Shown: piece after piece, positions 21,514 to 34,925 of the stretch
Numbering within the stretch: position 1 is the stretch's first letter
Layout: every line of letters starts with the position of its first letter
Source of the DNA: Mugil cephalus
Lineage: Eukaryota; Chordata; Actinopteri; Mugiliformes; Mugilidae
Direction of reading: 5' to 3'
DNA: 64,000 bases
Assembly (NCBI RefSeq): GCF_022458985.1
Contig: NC_061782.1
Span: 8,697,672 to 8,761,671, forward strand
Notes under the pieces: model-generated
Told to the model about the DNA's origin: nothing
Seen by the model: the letters and a program-made list of their open reading frames with translations, nothing else
The model's database searches: none
Translations under genes and position numbers: made by a program

Positions 21514-22512
21514 CCGGCTGATGCTGGGTCCAGCTGGGACCACGTTGCCAAGTAACAGCTGAGTTATGAGAGCGGAGGAGAGGAGCGTGGGCGTCGGGAG
21601 GGAGGGAGGGGGCGCAGAGGATACGAGGACTCCTACAAAGGCGGCAGCAGCGGCAGCAGCAGCAGCGGCAGGAGCGAGCAACAAAGAACGGAGGCATGAG
21701 GGGGAAAATATCTCATAAAAAAAAAAGAAAGAAAAGAAAAAATGTGGTTTATTTAGGTGAGGGCTCTGGGTTGGAGAAAATAACTTTCATATCTCTCTGC
21801 ACATTTCTGATAGTGACTACTAATACGTGGGAGCATCTCAAAGCATCTTTGCTCTCTGGAAGTTGCACACAAACAAAGTAGAGCCACGCCAGGGATGGCA
21901 GCGCTCCATGCTAAGCAGCAGCATGTTGTGCAGGGTGTCGAAGCGCAGTCTTAATGTGCGCAGGTTTCCCCAAATTACCACACAGAGGCCTCCGGCTGTT
22001 AATGACTCACAGGCATGCAGGAACATCCGTGACGGTCCAACTCCCAAGCCTTCAGCCATAAACGGTGGTGCACCTTTGCAGTCGTTGAGTCAGCACCGTG
22101 CAGACAGACAGGGAAGGTTACGCCGAACCCGCTCCTGAGCTCCGTTGCGCGGGCGTACGGCGAAATTATACCAATGGTTAATGGTTTGTGATGAGAGCAG
22201 CTGGTGGTGTTTTCGAGCTTCCATTAAAATTGTTTCAAAGACAGGTTACACCCATTAAACTCCCATCTGTGTGTCAGATGAGGAAAAACAAAGGATGACG
22301 GCATGTTTTCACAGCCCGTGTACTCCTCTGACCTCCTTGCACAGACGCTCATGAATCATCTCGGTCCAACCTCAAATCTGCCTCAGACTCCGTCCTCGTG
22401 CCCACAACATGATTATGCAGTTTTACTGTCATATTTGTCTCGGGCTTCTGGCTGAAATGCTTTTGTTCTTGCACATTAAGAACACATTTTTTCCGCCTGA
22501 GCGGTCTGATTT

Positions 22513-22526
22513 GTTGCCATGGAAAC
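22513..22526. promoter_or_regulatory. RFX X-box (canonical)
   Basis: GTTGCC-AT-GGAAAC is the textbook X-box form GYNRCC-N2-RRNAAC. It lies in unique-looking sequence with no neighbouring gene, about 16 kb upstream of irf2bp2. Confidence 0.6.
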
Positions 22527-25500
22527 TGATCCTCCGAGCGCCTCTCCGCCTCATTTGAAACTGATTGTCACCCCCCAAACAAACACGCATGCTCTCAGAC
22601 TTTACGCTCGCCGCTAAAAAAAAATCACAGCATTCGTCGCTGCTCTTTGTTGTAATTTTCTCCTGCTCCGGTACTTCTCGACAATACACCTCAGACACAA
22701 GGCCCCCCGAAATCCTGTGCGAGAGGGAGGGGAAATAACTGGAAACAACACAACCGCGCAAAAAACAAAACTGCTATTGAAGCCCCTGGAACGGTTCCCT
22801 GAGCCGCTTGATCCAAATATGCTTGATGAATTTTCCACATTTGACGCTCGGCGCTTGACTGACACGCTCGGTCCTCGGCCAAAGGGGTAGGTTGTTATAT
22901 CGGGGAGCAGACGACAGATTTGTGCAGTTTAGGAATTACGGATACAGAAAGGGCTGAACCAGAAAAACAAAAACAATAGAGCCAACGTGGCCTTTATATA
23001 ACAGAGCTTGCCTGTGGCGATTGTGCAATGCGGTGCAGTTGTCTGGGCTGATGTAAACAGAGCCTTAGTGCCTCTGGAGGCTCAGCCATGTGCCTTGATG
23101 CAGCAGTTATGGGCACATGCCCTACTTTCATAAATCAGAGCTGGAAAAAAAAAGGAAACAGCATGATGAGGAGAGGAGGAGGAGGAGGAGGAGGGAGCGG
23201 TGAGAGGGGATGCCGAGTGAGCAGGCGAGGGAGGGAGAAAGAGATTTTTTGACGGTAGGAGGGGGTTGGGGGTTGGAGGGGGGGGGTGGTGGCTGAACAA
23301 GGCTCATATTGATGTTCCAAACACAGCTGCAAGCGTCAGCTGACTAGCTGGCCTGGAAGCAGCCCCAAGCTCAGCCTCCTGCCTTTATCAGCTTACACTG
23401 CGACCTTTCTCTTTCTACTGGAATAGATCCTCCCCCCCCACCCACTTTTCACCCCCTCCCCCTCGTATCTAGCCCTTTACCACACACTGTCCACGTGGCC
23501 TCCGACGAGTCCGGACCCCTTCTGTCCTCTGACTTCTGGCCGAAGGGGGAGTGTGAAGAGTGGAGGGGGGGGGGGTCTGTATCTGCATGGCTCCAGAAAC
23601 ACTGCCTCTGTTTTCGACGCATCAGCACTTTCATTTGTCTCACATGGCTCGGTTTTCAAGCCTCGCCCCGCTCGCTCTTACACAACTCACCATGAAGTCA
23701 CTGTTGCCGCTCACGTCCGCACCCAACGGCGGCGGATAGAGACGAGCCGGTGATGAAGGGCTCGGTTACTTTGCAAATACATGTCGGCTCAGCAAAGGTT
23801 GGGCAACGCGCGGTCCTCCTGTGTCAGATTTCTGCAGAGAGTTCCTGGAGGCAAGGTCAGAGGGAGGGATTCGGATACTATGCTTAAGCTGACAACTCAG
23901 GTTCGGACATATTTGGTGAACCTGAAGTTAGCAATAGTTCGGGGGGGAGTTTGAAGCAGCAGCTGTTGTCAAGAGTCTGTCCCTGAGGGGCAGTAATCAG
24001 CAGAGTTAGCTGTCAATCACGGGTCCTCATGGGCTTTTTCTCAGAAAGACGCCTCCTCCACGCTCACACACACAGAACACACACCTCCCCTTGATGACGC
24101 TCTTGAAGTGTTACTGGATAGTGTTTCTATGGGAGCTGTCCACCCACACACACACATACACACAGCAGCGCCGCCCTCCCCTTCCAAATGTTTGCAGGAA
24201 ACACTCATCCTTCTCTGGAGATGTCGCTCGCGGCGGCTCATGCACTCATAAATCCTGGGCTCCTTTCTGGGAAATGAAGGGCTTGAAAGATACATACATA
24301 CACACACTGGGAAGGGGAAGGAGGGGCGCAAAACACAGCTTGCCAAGTATATCTCCGTCGCCCTTTTTGACAGCGAAGAGGTTGGATCGAGTGTCTGCCT
24401 CCCGCGGGAGACAAATAAGAAGCATATTCCGCGCTTCCCCGGTTACTGTGTGGGAATCCGAATCACTGCGGTATCTAGGCAGACCTCAGCAATACCCAAA
24501 ACATCGCAGGAATGAGAAGTGTTTGGCAGCGGAGGACAAAGAGGGAAGGCTAGAGAAAGAATAGAAGCATTTAGAGGCAGCCATCGCTGGCTTCAAATGT
24601 CAGTCGGTTCCCGGTTAGACAATGGAACACAGCTGTTGTTAAGCTTTGAACTGCAGCTGTCTTAATATTATTTGTGTGTACATGTGGTCTCTGGCTGTGT
24701 TTGAGCACAGGGCAGCTATAAAGTATCATAGGAAGATCAGTGTGTACAATATTCAAATGTATGTGGGTGGATTGAGGTCACGGGGAGTTACAGAGAGACA
24801 CATGAGTAGGTGGTGAGTATATCAGATGTTCCTGATTTAGAAACCCTCAAGCAAAAGGCAAGAGATGAGGAGAGGTGGGGTGGCACAGCGGCTGCAGTGC
24901 TCAGCCTGGAGTGGGCTGTGATGGTTTGGTGGTTAGGGGGGTGGGTCGAAGAGGTGGAAAGAGATGAAGGACAGGGCTGTGAAGGACATCTCACTTTAAA
25001 AAGAAACATCCTCTGTCTGATTGAGGGTCGGGATCTGGGAATGAAACTCGATCTCTTTTGACCGTCGCGCCTGAAAACTCCTCGGAGACTCTCGTTATCG
25101 GTGTCGCCCGTGAATCATCGGCTAAACACCTCTCCCTCATCTCTGCTGCTTTCTTTGATCGTCATCCTCCAGAAAATGCATCATTAGCGCGGCTCAATTA
25201 CTTAAGGGGAGGCTCATTAGCATGTCAGAAAGAACAGGCGTGACTCCGCAAATAAAAGAACACATTAGATCCCCCTCATAATAAGTTTTAATTATTCACA
25301 AAACGAGTGAGCGGACGGGCCCGTGTCACACTTTGATTCGCATTCAGTCGTGGATATCGCCCTAGGTTTTACCCGAGTCGGTGACTTGTTTGCTTGCTTT
25401 GTCACGCACAGGTGGGTAAGTATCCCGACAACACGCCTTAGCATCAGCGTATCTTAAATGTCACTTTTCAAGCTACACCATTTTGTCACAGCGGTTAGGA

Positions 25501-27349
25501 GCGCCACCCCGGGTGCCTAGTCAGCGGCTGCTTTACTGCACACGGCAGGGCTCCTCAATTATTCATAACGCACGCATGGTCTCACTTTGTGTGCGTGTCT
25601 GGAGAAAGATAATAGCATTCCCTAGGACTGATCCTTCTTGTTCTGGCATTTTAGCCAAATAGGGGTGATGAAATAACAATGAAAATGTCAGTCAGTGCCA
25701 TTCATCTCAGGAACACTAGCTAGCTAGCAGCTAGCCGTGATGAATGGAGGCGCCTCGGTGTGTGTGTGTGGATTAGATGAGTCAGCATATTTTTTTAATT
25801 TGGAGGCAGGAAAGTCGCCAGAGTATCGTCTCTCTTGTTTGCGTGCGGTAAAGTCGAAGAATGAAGCGCTGCGAACTCCTGCCTGAGTAAAGAGGGAGTT
25901 TCCCTGAATAATATATCAGCCCTTTGATTCAACCTCTGCCGTACTATTTTTTTTTTGCATGCATGAGTAAATTCCTATGCGTGCCTGCCTGCGCGGCGCC
26001 TTGCTGCAGTGCAGTGCAGGTTCTCCGCGCCCCGGCTGTTGTCGCACATAAAGAATGTGTGAATATGTGTGTGCGTCAGCCGATGACTTTGTGTTCATTC
26101 CACAGTAAATTGATCTGGCTGCTCACTAGACTGGATGGAAAAGGGCCCGGGGCGAGAAGTGCACACTGCATCAGCAGATGGGAGAGCCCACCGTGTTGCC
26201 ATCACACAGCATTCCTCCTCACTGGGCATGCTCAGAGGGCCACGCCCCACGCACCATCAAACCCCCTGCCCCCCCGCCCCCCTCTCGGGGCCTGTTTGAA
26301 CCAGTCAGTTGGAGGTGGCGGTGGTGCTTTCGCTTTTTTTTTCCCCATCTGACCTTCAAAGCCAGTCATGAGGACAGTGGGTTTGACGGGGGTAGAAGGG
26401 AGGAGGGCCTTTTTTTTTTTTTTTTTCTAAAAGCTCTATGGGTAGCAGAGCTGATATGTCACTCATTATTTCCACTCAGTGGTTTTGCCCTGTTATAGCT
26501 CTCTGGGAAACATGCAACAACCCGGCAACTCGCACGCAGAGCTAGCAGAGGATACACGATAGCTGCCCGTCTGAATTTGGTCTGTCAACATCAAGACTGT
26601 ACTGTTGAAGCAACGCAGTGTCGTTGGCTAATGCTGAATACATACATGTGGCTCAGATTTGACAAGTTTGGTTCGTACGTATACTGTAGACTGTGGAATT
26701 GGACCAGCGACATACTTGATGACATCCGCAAAATGCATTTGGGGATACCAGTCTGCATCAAGTCTGCACAAGTTATTTCCAGATGCATCCTAGACATAAC
26801 AAGATGGCTTAGGTGCAGAGTAAGTCAGATGTTCTAGATTAAGAAACCATCTGACAAGTATTTTGTCAGATACATACTTGAATTTGGAACAGTACGAGAA
26901 TGCATCTAACTTTTGCTGCACACTGGCCTCTGTGGCCACAAGTGGTAATTACAGGATTCGGTACATTAAATTCTTTTGACTCTGCAACGCTACATTTGAC
27001 TGGGCTGCCGTTTATAGTTTAATATTTCCAAATCTTCCTAAATGTGTCTCTGCTATTGCTTATTGAATGGGTCTAAAAAGTGCATTCAAAAGCAGACATG
27101 ACTCCGACTTGGATTCTTTCTCATGGCCTCAACAGGGTCTGACTCATCTGGTGGTAAAAAATTTGTAAAAAGAAGAGAAAATAATCTCATTTTGTTTATT
27201 ACCTGATGAGTTTGCAGTTTCAATACAGAACAAAGGCAATTTAGTAAATTATGGTCCCAGTAAAAATAAATAAGAAAAGCATGCACGTAGCTTTAGGGCG
27301 TGGCTAAATTGTGATTGACTGGTTGCAAAGTTTCCTCTCACTCATGTAG

Positions 27350-27525
27350 GGCTGAAAAATTAAGCCATTCCTTGCAGTCCCATGAATGGCCAATTGAGGC
27401 TGACTCCAAAACCAAGAAAATCCTCATAAACCTCCTTGTTGAAATGTCCAAATTACAGTAGAAATAAACATGTTTATAGTCTGGTGCCGAAAATATGGCT
27501 CTGGGCTCCACGGGTAATTTACTCA
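27350..27525 (+). repeat. Interspersed repeat, copy A
   Basis: It shares the ordered blocks GGCCAATTGAGGCTGACTCC, CTCATAAACCTCCTTGTTGAAATG, TTACAGTAGAAATAAACATGTTTA and GTAATTT with the sequence at 51600-51775. Mismatches are scattered, as in two old copies of one dispersed element in the same orientation. The class is unknown to me, and no coding capacity is seen. Confidence 0.6.
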
Positions 27526-28053
27526 TTCATAACAACAGAAAACTCATACCATGTGGCCCCACGGTGGTCGCTCTGTACATTACTCTCATCTCCACTCAGG
27601 CGCCGCCTCTTTGCCCATTTTCAAATTAGCCAGGAGTAAGGCCAAGTCGGACTCTGACAAGATGGCGGCGGCCATTGCCATCCACAATGAGCTTCAAATA
27701 TGCTCTGCAGGAATTGGTAATGTCACAGAGTCACCCAGTGACTCCTGCCAAGCTTCATCTCTCTGGTTCATATTTTTTTTTTTTATATATGCTTTACAAG
27801 TCAGTGTACCATCTAAGTATTTATGAAGAATGTTAGTTTGGAGGTAGCAGGTCTTTAAAATCAACTTTATCACAAGCTACCTAACTACACGGGCTACTGC
27901 AGAAAAGAAACTTGCATAGTGCCTGCCCAAAACGGTGAATTACAAGGAAGTGAAATAATTTTGGTCACAGTCTGCTTCTCTTACGTAATCCGCAAGTTGC
28001 GCAACGTGATCACAATAAAAACAGGAACTAACATGAATCATTCAAACTGTAGT

Positions 28054-28054
<1 letters not shown>

Positions 28055-28096
<42 letters not shown>
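28055..28096. repeat. (AC)n microsatellite, 42 bp
   Basis: A pure run of 21 AC units in the gene desert. It is one of the longest simple repeats here and probably length-polymorphic. Confidence 0.97.
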
Positions 28097-28099
<3 letters not shown>

Positions 28100-28949
28100 T
28101 AAAAGAAGTGTGCAGTTAGAAGTGCAAACACTTTTCTTCTTTCGTAAACAGATACAGGAACCTGGTTTCTAAACTCACAGCAGCAGTTAGTGGGTCACTC
28201 CCACTCACACTGCACCAATTCGACAGCATTAAAATGATAAAAGTTTTAGTTTTATGATGTGTAAACATGTCAAGATATAAAACCACCACAGGTCCAGATT
28301 GAATGTCCTGATATGCTTGGGGCGTACGGGTGTCATCATTTTGTGGTCTTCCGCCCTACTGTTTCCAATACAAACACGCCGTACTTTACACATCATCACT
28401 ATTACCGTCGCACACAGCCTGCTGACAACGCAAAGAACTGAATCACAGGCTGAATTCCTCCATGAGTCACGTGGCTCGCTACAAACAGAAAGACCCTTTT
28501 TTTTTCCCCCCTCTCTCAATCCTAAATCCCTCAGGCTTTTTACACATTCTCTCTTTGTTTTGCCACCACGTTGTGCCTGTCTCTTGTCCTTCCATCTTTG
28601 CTTGCTCCCCTCTCTGACTTGTACAGGCCGGCTTCCTGTTTATGTCAGCCGAGCATCAGGCCAATCAGCTGTGAAGGATGTGATCCTCCTCGTAGCTATT
28701 TACTACCCTGTGGTCTGTTTAAAAAAAGACTGAAAGCGAGCTGAGCTTGGTGCAGGCTGCTGAGTAAGCAGGCATGCAAAGCTCCAATCGGTCCACAACT
28801 GACCTATATACATGTCAACCCTTCTGCTTTTCAAATAGCGTGTATCTGTGTGTATTTTTACTTTCTGAAATGCACTCCCGCTCGCTCGGGCGAACTATTC
28901 ATTCGGCTGTTTGTGTTCCTAGCGGCGCAGCAGGAGCCGCATGCTGACA

Positions 28950-28977
28950 TTTTTTTTTTTTTTTTTTTTTTTTTTTT
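28950..28977. repeat. Poly-T tract (28 bp)
   Basis: An uninterrupted T run. It could be a minus-strand retroposon A-tail, but no adjacent SINE or LINE sequence is recognisable and no target duplication was seen. Confidence 0.9.
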
Positions 28978-30100
28978 GTGCCTGCTGAAGGCTGGAATGT
29001 GCTGGTTTGAAGATAACAAAGCAGCATGAGGCGGCTGCGTGTAAACTTTGGATGAGGTCACGGTCCGCCAACACAGCACGCCGTGACATGAGAGGGGATT
29101 TTGTTCTGGATTCTCCCTTGGAGGTGTCATACCTTTTGCTCTGTCTTTCTGTGGCCTCGTTTGCTTTGTGTGCAGATTGCAGTTTGCGCGTTGTCAAAAC
29201 TGCCCGCCCTCACAAACCTCTGTTGTCGTACGGTTCGGAGTAAAGTGCAGGCTGCGCTTGAAAACGACGAGAACAGGCGGCGTGGAGGGTGCACAAACCT
29301 GTTTACGAGCCTAGGCGATGCCAGCGTTCTCTGCGGGTTCACAGTGTACTATAAATCTGTTAGACAGGGAGAAAATATAATCAGGGCTTTGCCGGGGCAT
29401 TCAAGTTCACTGCAGGCATTACATGAGTACTAATGCCTGATTCAACCCTGGCCCCGGCAAACATGCCTGACATTCAGTGTTTACACCCCTCAATGAAAGC
29501 TGCTAGTCAGACAGTCTGATAGCTCGGCCTGGAATTAGATTCAGGAAGTCATGAGATTTCCAGGTGGCCTGGCTTTCCCAGAATTGTTAAGCAGGGATTT
29601 TTCAAAGCTTTGCCAGCACACATTAAACCGAAGACGCCCCTCTGTTAAGAATTACAGATTCGCCTGGCGCATGGCAACGTCTAAAACAGATAAACAAATA
29701 AGAAACACTTTTTAATGAAAACAGGGACCCGGGAGAGGAGAGGCTCCACGCCGCCATGATTTGGTGCACAGAAATGCATGAATAATGAAGCTGCACTAAA
29801 CTCCCGCTGAACCCTCTGCACCAGCGCTGAGCCAGGGATCTGCACCACATGACATCCAACACACACCGCGCACCCGGTGACCTCTGCAAAGCTCCAACAT
29901 ACGGGGCAGTCTGCTGCAGAGCGCCGCGTCTGCTGTGTGAATCATTACACTGTACGGCACCTGGCCACTGTTAGAGACGGAGCACTTTTCCTTTGATAAA
30001 CCTGACAACTGTTAGAGGGGGGCGGCTTAGCCAGCCAGAATGGAAAGATAAATACAAACTGGTGCTGCAGCGGTTAAAGCTCCCGCCCTTTTGGCAGCTG

Positions 30101-30102
<2 letters not shown>

Positions 30103-30141
<39 letters not shown>
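30103..30141. repeat. (GT)n microsatellite
   Basis: About 19 GT units followed by GAGAGAG. Confidence 0.95.
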
Positions 30142-30147
<6 letters not shown>

Positions 30148-30855
30148 TGGTTCAATGTTTAACCCTTGTGTCAACAACGCACATGTGTCACAACAGCATT
30201 CCTGTGAGGCGCTCGTCTTGTGACAGAGCGGTTTCATAATGGGAGGACCGCTCCGACTGCCCGCACGCATTGTTGTGTGGTGGGAAGAAGGAGCTTTGTC
30301 TCTTTGGTGCAGAGTGACGAGTTTCATGTTCCTGCGTGCCGGGTGTTAATGAGCGGAGAGGTGAGGCGGTGAATAGCCGGGTTAACTAGTTCAGACGGCA
30401 AACACAAGGCCCTGTTTACCCAGCATAAGCCTCTCTCTATCCTTCCTCTTTGCTGTAAATAGTTAACTCGGATCATGTGAGAGCTAGAGAGTTTTTTCCG
30501 GAGTTGCATGGGGAGGTATTCTGGTTGTTAGGCAATGACGTTTTTTTTTCTTTTTTTTTTTTTCGATCAGAGTCACACAACCTCGGGGAGGAAGAGAGAC
30601 GTCGGCTCTCTGCAGCGGCGTTTCGCGATAAACAAAGTGCTTGTACACGTGAAAATAAAAGCACACAGAGAGAGAGGGGGGGGGGAGGGACGTGTGTGTC
30701 GGCCTTCAGGGCAACCCTGCTGGGTGTAGCTCGACTTGTCAGGCGGTGTGAGGCCATTTCCTCTTCAAGGCTGTCTGGCTCCTCCCTCCCATTGTGTGGC
30801 AACGCGGTGTAGGTGAACTTTATCCCCTTCTGGTGAGAGAAAGAGCTTTCAAGTG

Positions 30856-30863
30856 ATTTGCAT
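30856..30863 (-). promoter_or_regulatory. Octamer (POU) site
   Basis: ATTTGCAT is a perfect octamer (ATGCAAAT on the minus strand). It is one of six in the window, all in the gene deserts. Motif evidence only. Confidence 0.35.
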
Positions 30864-31034
30864 AGAGTGCGATCGGGTTACACATCTGCGAGCCTGCCGA
30901 ACAATGTGCATTTCATCGGAGGGGGAAAACTAACCTCAACCTTTCGTATGTTAAAGCAGTTTGGAAACAGCCTCTGCCCAAACCTGTACGACGACTGCAC
31001 CCACCACCCCCCCACCCCCACCCCCACCCCCCTT

Positions 31035-31057
31035 ACACACACACACACACACACACA
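31035..31057. repeat. (AC)n microsatellite after a C-rich tract
   Basis: About 11 AC units preceded by CCCCCACC repeats (about 31000-31032). Confidence 0.9.
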
Positions 31058-32654
31058 GTAAGTGTTGCATTACCATCACAAACTGAAATCACACAGATAA
31101 CGTTGACCACACCCAGCTTGACAAGCCCTTTGGACAGGCAGGTTTTCTGCAAACACATGGCGTAAGACGGCGCGCTATCAGCGGCGCGCTTGTAGCCGTT
31201 ACAAATTTGCACAACACAAACACGCGGTTTCATATCACCTTGGAGCTTATCGGGCTCCTCCAAGGGCACCGAACTTTCCCACAGCGTGCTCTGTCCCTTT
31301 TTTTTTTTCTGTTCCCCTGGGACGTTACTGTTGCGTCAAGGCTCTCCAACAGTCATCCCACGTGCTTCCCACAGTATTACTGTGTATTACTGTACCGCCT
31401 CAGCTGAGCCTGTTGTGGTAACTGTGACTAAACTACTCACAATGTCCCTGGTAGGAAAAATGATTGCATGACAACATCTGTCATTGTCTTATGTTGCAAA
31501 ACTAGTTTGTCATAGAAGTTCACAGTGTTAGGTAATGCGATCTTAACCTCCTAAACGGAGGCTGTCATCACTTTCAGTTGTTAAACAACAGTACACAAAA
31601 AAACAGCGGGATTACTGACTCACTGAGTATGGCTAGGTCTATTAATGAAGGCACAATTTGCTGCACACTCTCCGTTGTGTTGCCACTTTGGTGTTAATCT
31701 CTTGAGGCACAAGCTAGTGTTACTGTAAGTAGTTCCTATTTACAAAGAAGTCTGTATCTGGGACTTTTCTATTTGTCGCACATATTTTCTAAGAGCGTTT
31801 GTTGTCGTGGTTTATGTTCAGCATGGTTCATTAGTCTTTCACATCCTCCACAATGACGACTACGGCCTAGTTTATCTACCGGGCAGCAGGGCATAAAACA
31901 AGTCGGACAGCCGGTGAATTTTAGGTATGCATTTTAGGAATGAGCACAAGACCTTTTGTACTTGTCCATACACATATTTTTTGTGCGTGGCGATAACGGT
32001 TATCTACGGTACTAGCAGTACTCTCACTTCAGACTTTACCTTCAGATAAAATATTTTCTGGACTCGTTTAACAGAGTTGAATTTGCGAGCACAGGTGTTG
32101 TGATCACGTCCATTAACTGCGCTTGAGGGTCGCACACACGCGGCCGTATTCATCATCAGAGCCGCACTTTCTATTTCAGCCCCTCTTGGCACTCCTCTCC
32201 CGCCCTTCCATCTTTCTCTGCGGCGGGAGGCTGAACGCGACCAGCCAGCGTTGCCCCAGCGGCTCAGGAGCCAGGCCTGCAGAAACCACAGGCGGATAAT
32301 GAATGCCACACCATCGTGACAACTTGCGCTTTTATGGAAAGGGGAGGAAGGACACTTCTGGCACGGACGCTCGCAATGTACGATGAAACATCCTCCATAA
32401 AGCACATGATCAAAGAGGGGCCGGTGAAGCATCCGCGGAATCTGGGAGCTGATTTATGAGCGCTACTGGAAACGGGCCGTCTCCAAGCGAGTGTGTTTAG
32501 GGCTAAATTACAGGAAAACTGCAGAATTTCCAAACGTAACCACAGCATCTGTAAATGATACACCACAGTTGCATTATTCCTGATCATCCCCACTTTCCAG
32601 AGCTGCATGCAATCGATGAATAGTTTCCTCCGAAATGTTTTCCAATTAGGTCAT

Positions 32655-32700
32655 CCTTTGTTATTCTTGGTTTTTCTTCTCTCAGTCAGGGCATTTGCAT
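32655..32700. promoter_or_regulatory. SOX-like and octamer site pair
   Basis: CCTTTGTTATT (SOX-like core CTTTGTT, about 32656-32666) is followed about 30 bp later by a perfect octamer ATTTGCAT at 32693-32700. Such pairs are common in neural and pluripotency enhancers, although the spacing is wider than the classical composite element. Confidence 0.35.
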
Positions 32701-34270
32701 CTTTAACGTGACAGAAATGAAGACGCGCTTTCAAGGTAAATGTTACTAGAAACTCTGATCTTCTTCCACCGAGTTATAAATATGCATGTGCACACGTTCT
32801 TTGAGGATTATTTACAAATGTTTTCATGCAACCTCAGTCGAAGGAATGAACGGGTGCAAAGGAGCGACAGGGAAAGCGGTCGCGTCTTTCGCCTCACGGC
32901 GGAAAAAAGGACAGCGTGAAATAGTGCCAGCGCTGCCGCTTGACGTCCATCTGCGAGCCGAGCCCGAGTGCTCTGTTAACTGCTGCGCCGGGAATGTCAG
33001 AGTCCATTTTGTAGCTAGGCAGCTCAAAAATAGACGGAAGCCTCTGTGATAAATAAGCCTACTTTGGGAGGGTTTTATTTTGGCTCAGAGGAAGAGGTTA
33101 CATAACGCACAAAATACTCTTCACTCTCAACGGGGGGAAAGGGAAAAGGAGCGCTGGCTTTGGTCGAGGAGACGTGCAACGCGTCCAAATGCAAAACGCA
33201 CACGTTCATACACTTAAGACACACTATGTACTACAAAGATCTTTATGATGTGTCAAGTCTCTTTGGAGTTTGCATGATTTATCTACCAAGGTGTAAAAAC
33301 AAACCCAGCAGCACAGAAGCTACTGCAGTGCTCCTAAGAGAAGGAGTGGCTGTGGCAACTCGGTCCTCCTGGAAATTATAAATGTGTGTGTGTGTACGTG
33401 TGTGTGTGCGCAAGAGAGAGAGAGGGTGAGAGACTATGCAACAGAATGACATTTTGAACATTTCGTTTGAGTAAGTCACTAAGCCTGAAATGACTGCACA
33501 CTTAGCTTCAGCACGCTAAACATAACAACTGTGACTCACTGTGGAGGCTGCCTTTTAAGGGCAGTAAATGAGACAGCGCTGGTATGCGCAGGTAATCTAA
33601 TAGTATGAATTGGACCACCTAAGCTCAGACATGCGACGGGCGCATTCTGCGTGTTCAGTGAGTTCAAACTATGTGCTGATCTCGCTACAATAAAAGGCCA
33701 CTGAAAGGTTGTTTACATCAACGTCTGGTTGTGACCGAAAATACACGGGGGTTTCCACTGGACAGGAAATGATGTCGTCAACTAGCGATGCATGAAAGCC
33801 TACTTAAGCGAAGCATTACAGAAGCACAGTTCAGGTCTTTCTGTTCCTGGTTGCCAAAAACGAACGTGTTCTGCAAACCACTGAAACTACCTTCTGTTTA
33901 AAAATGGATGTGAAAACGATGCTGTTCATTTACATTTTTTTTTGTGTGTGCGTGTGTGTGTATGTGAGACTGCGGGGATTTTTCTTCTTTCGACTTTCCC
34001 CTCTCGGCCCTCTGCTATTTACTAAAGTCGTCTGCAGCCCCCCCACCACCACCACCACCACCGAACCCCCTCCCCAACCCCAACCCCGCCCACCACCTCT
34101 TCCACCCCCCCTCCCTTTCCACCGCCCGACAAGCCCGGCAGATTAAGGGGATATGTTACCGTCTTGTTTTTTTTCTAAATGGATACACATGTGGCACATC
34201 TGGGTCCAAGCCTGACTCATTACTCACTTCTTTCTTTTTTTTTTTTTTTTTTTTTTATGTTCCATTCTCT

Positions 34271-34284
34271 GCAGCCATGGCAAC
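34271..34284. promoter_or_regulatory. RFX X-box
   Basis: GCAGCC-AT-GGCAAC fits GYNRCC-N2-RRNAAC. It lies about 4.1 kb upstream of the irf2bp2 start codon. Confidence 0.5.
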
Positions 34285-34891
34285 TGCTGCATGTTTGGCA
34301 GAAAAGCTTTTGAAGGCAGTGGAAAAAGAGAGAGACGGAGAGATAGAGAGAGGGAGAGTGAGGGAGTGAGGGAGGGAGGGAGGAGGGGGAGGGAGTCAGA
34401 GCTCTCAGTAGTTGGCCTACATCCAGTGTAATCATGCCATGGAGCTGAAATGAGGCCTTTGGCAGCACACCAGGTTTCTGAGAACAAAGATGTGAGCTTC
34501 TAATGTTGGCGGTGGGGCCTGCTTGGCATCCTTTGCCATTTCCCAGCAGCCCTTGCCTTGGCTGACTGCCACCACCTCCCCCCTTCCCCTCCCCTCCCCT
34601 CCCCCCCTTTCCCTCCCTGCCTCCCTCCTTCCCCTGCTGGGACTGCAAAGAGGATCAGAATAAAGAGAGAGACTTGTTTTTCACTCGCCTCTTGCTCTGG
34701 CCCAATGACATCACCTCTGCAGCCTCCAGCCCCCAGATTCCAGCCGCCCAGCGCATTTTTCCCCCCTTCGCCGTCGACCCTCCATTTTATTTGAATTCCA
34801 CCATTTTACACCTAAATCAAAGCCCGTAGTAGCTCCTCTAAAAAAATGCCCCCGTTCTCCCGTGCTCCTCGTCGTCATTTACAATAACCCC

Positions 34892-34893
<2 letters not shown>

Positions 34894-34922
<29 letters not shown>
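34894..34922. repeat. (AC)n microsatellite
   Basis: About 14 AC units preceded by a C run. Confidence 0.95.

Positions 34923-34925
<3 letters not shown>

Noticed and set aside
24091..24564. 157-codon frame on the plus strand
   Set aside because: It starts in a CA-rich repeat, matches no family and has no supporting gene structure.
24880..24930. tRNA-SINE-like phrase (GTGGCACAGCGGCTGCAGTGC)
   Set aside because: No B box or repeat tail follows, so the similarity to SINE headers is probably chance.
28299..28733. 144-codon frame on the plus strand
   Set aside because: It has mixed low-complexity content, no recognisable domain and no flanking exons.
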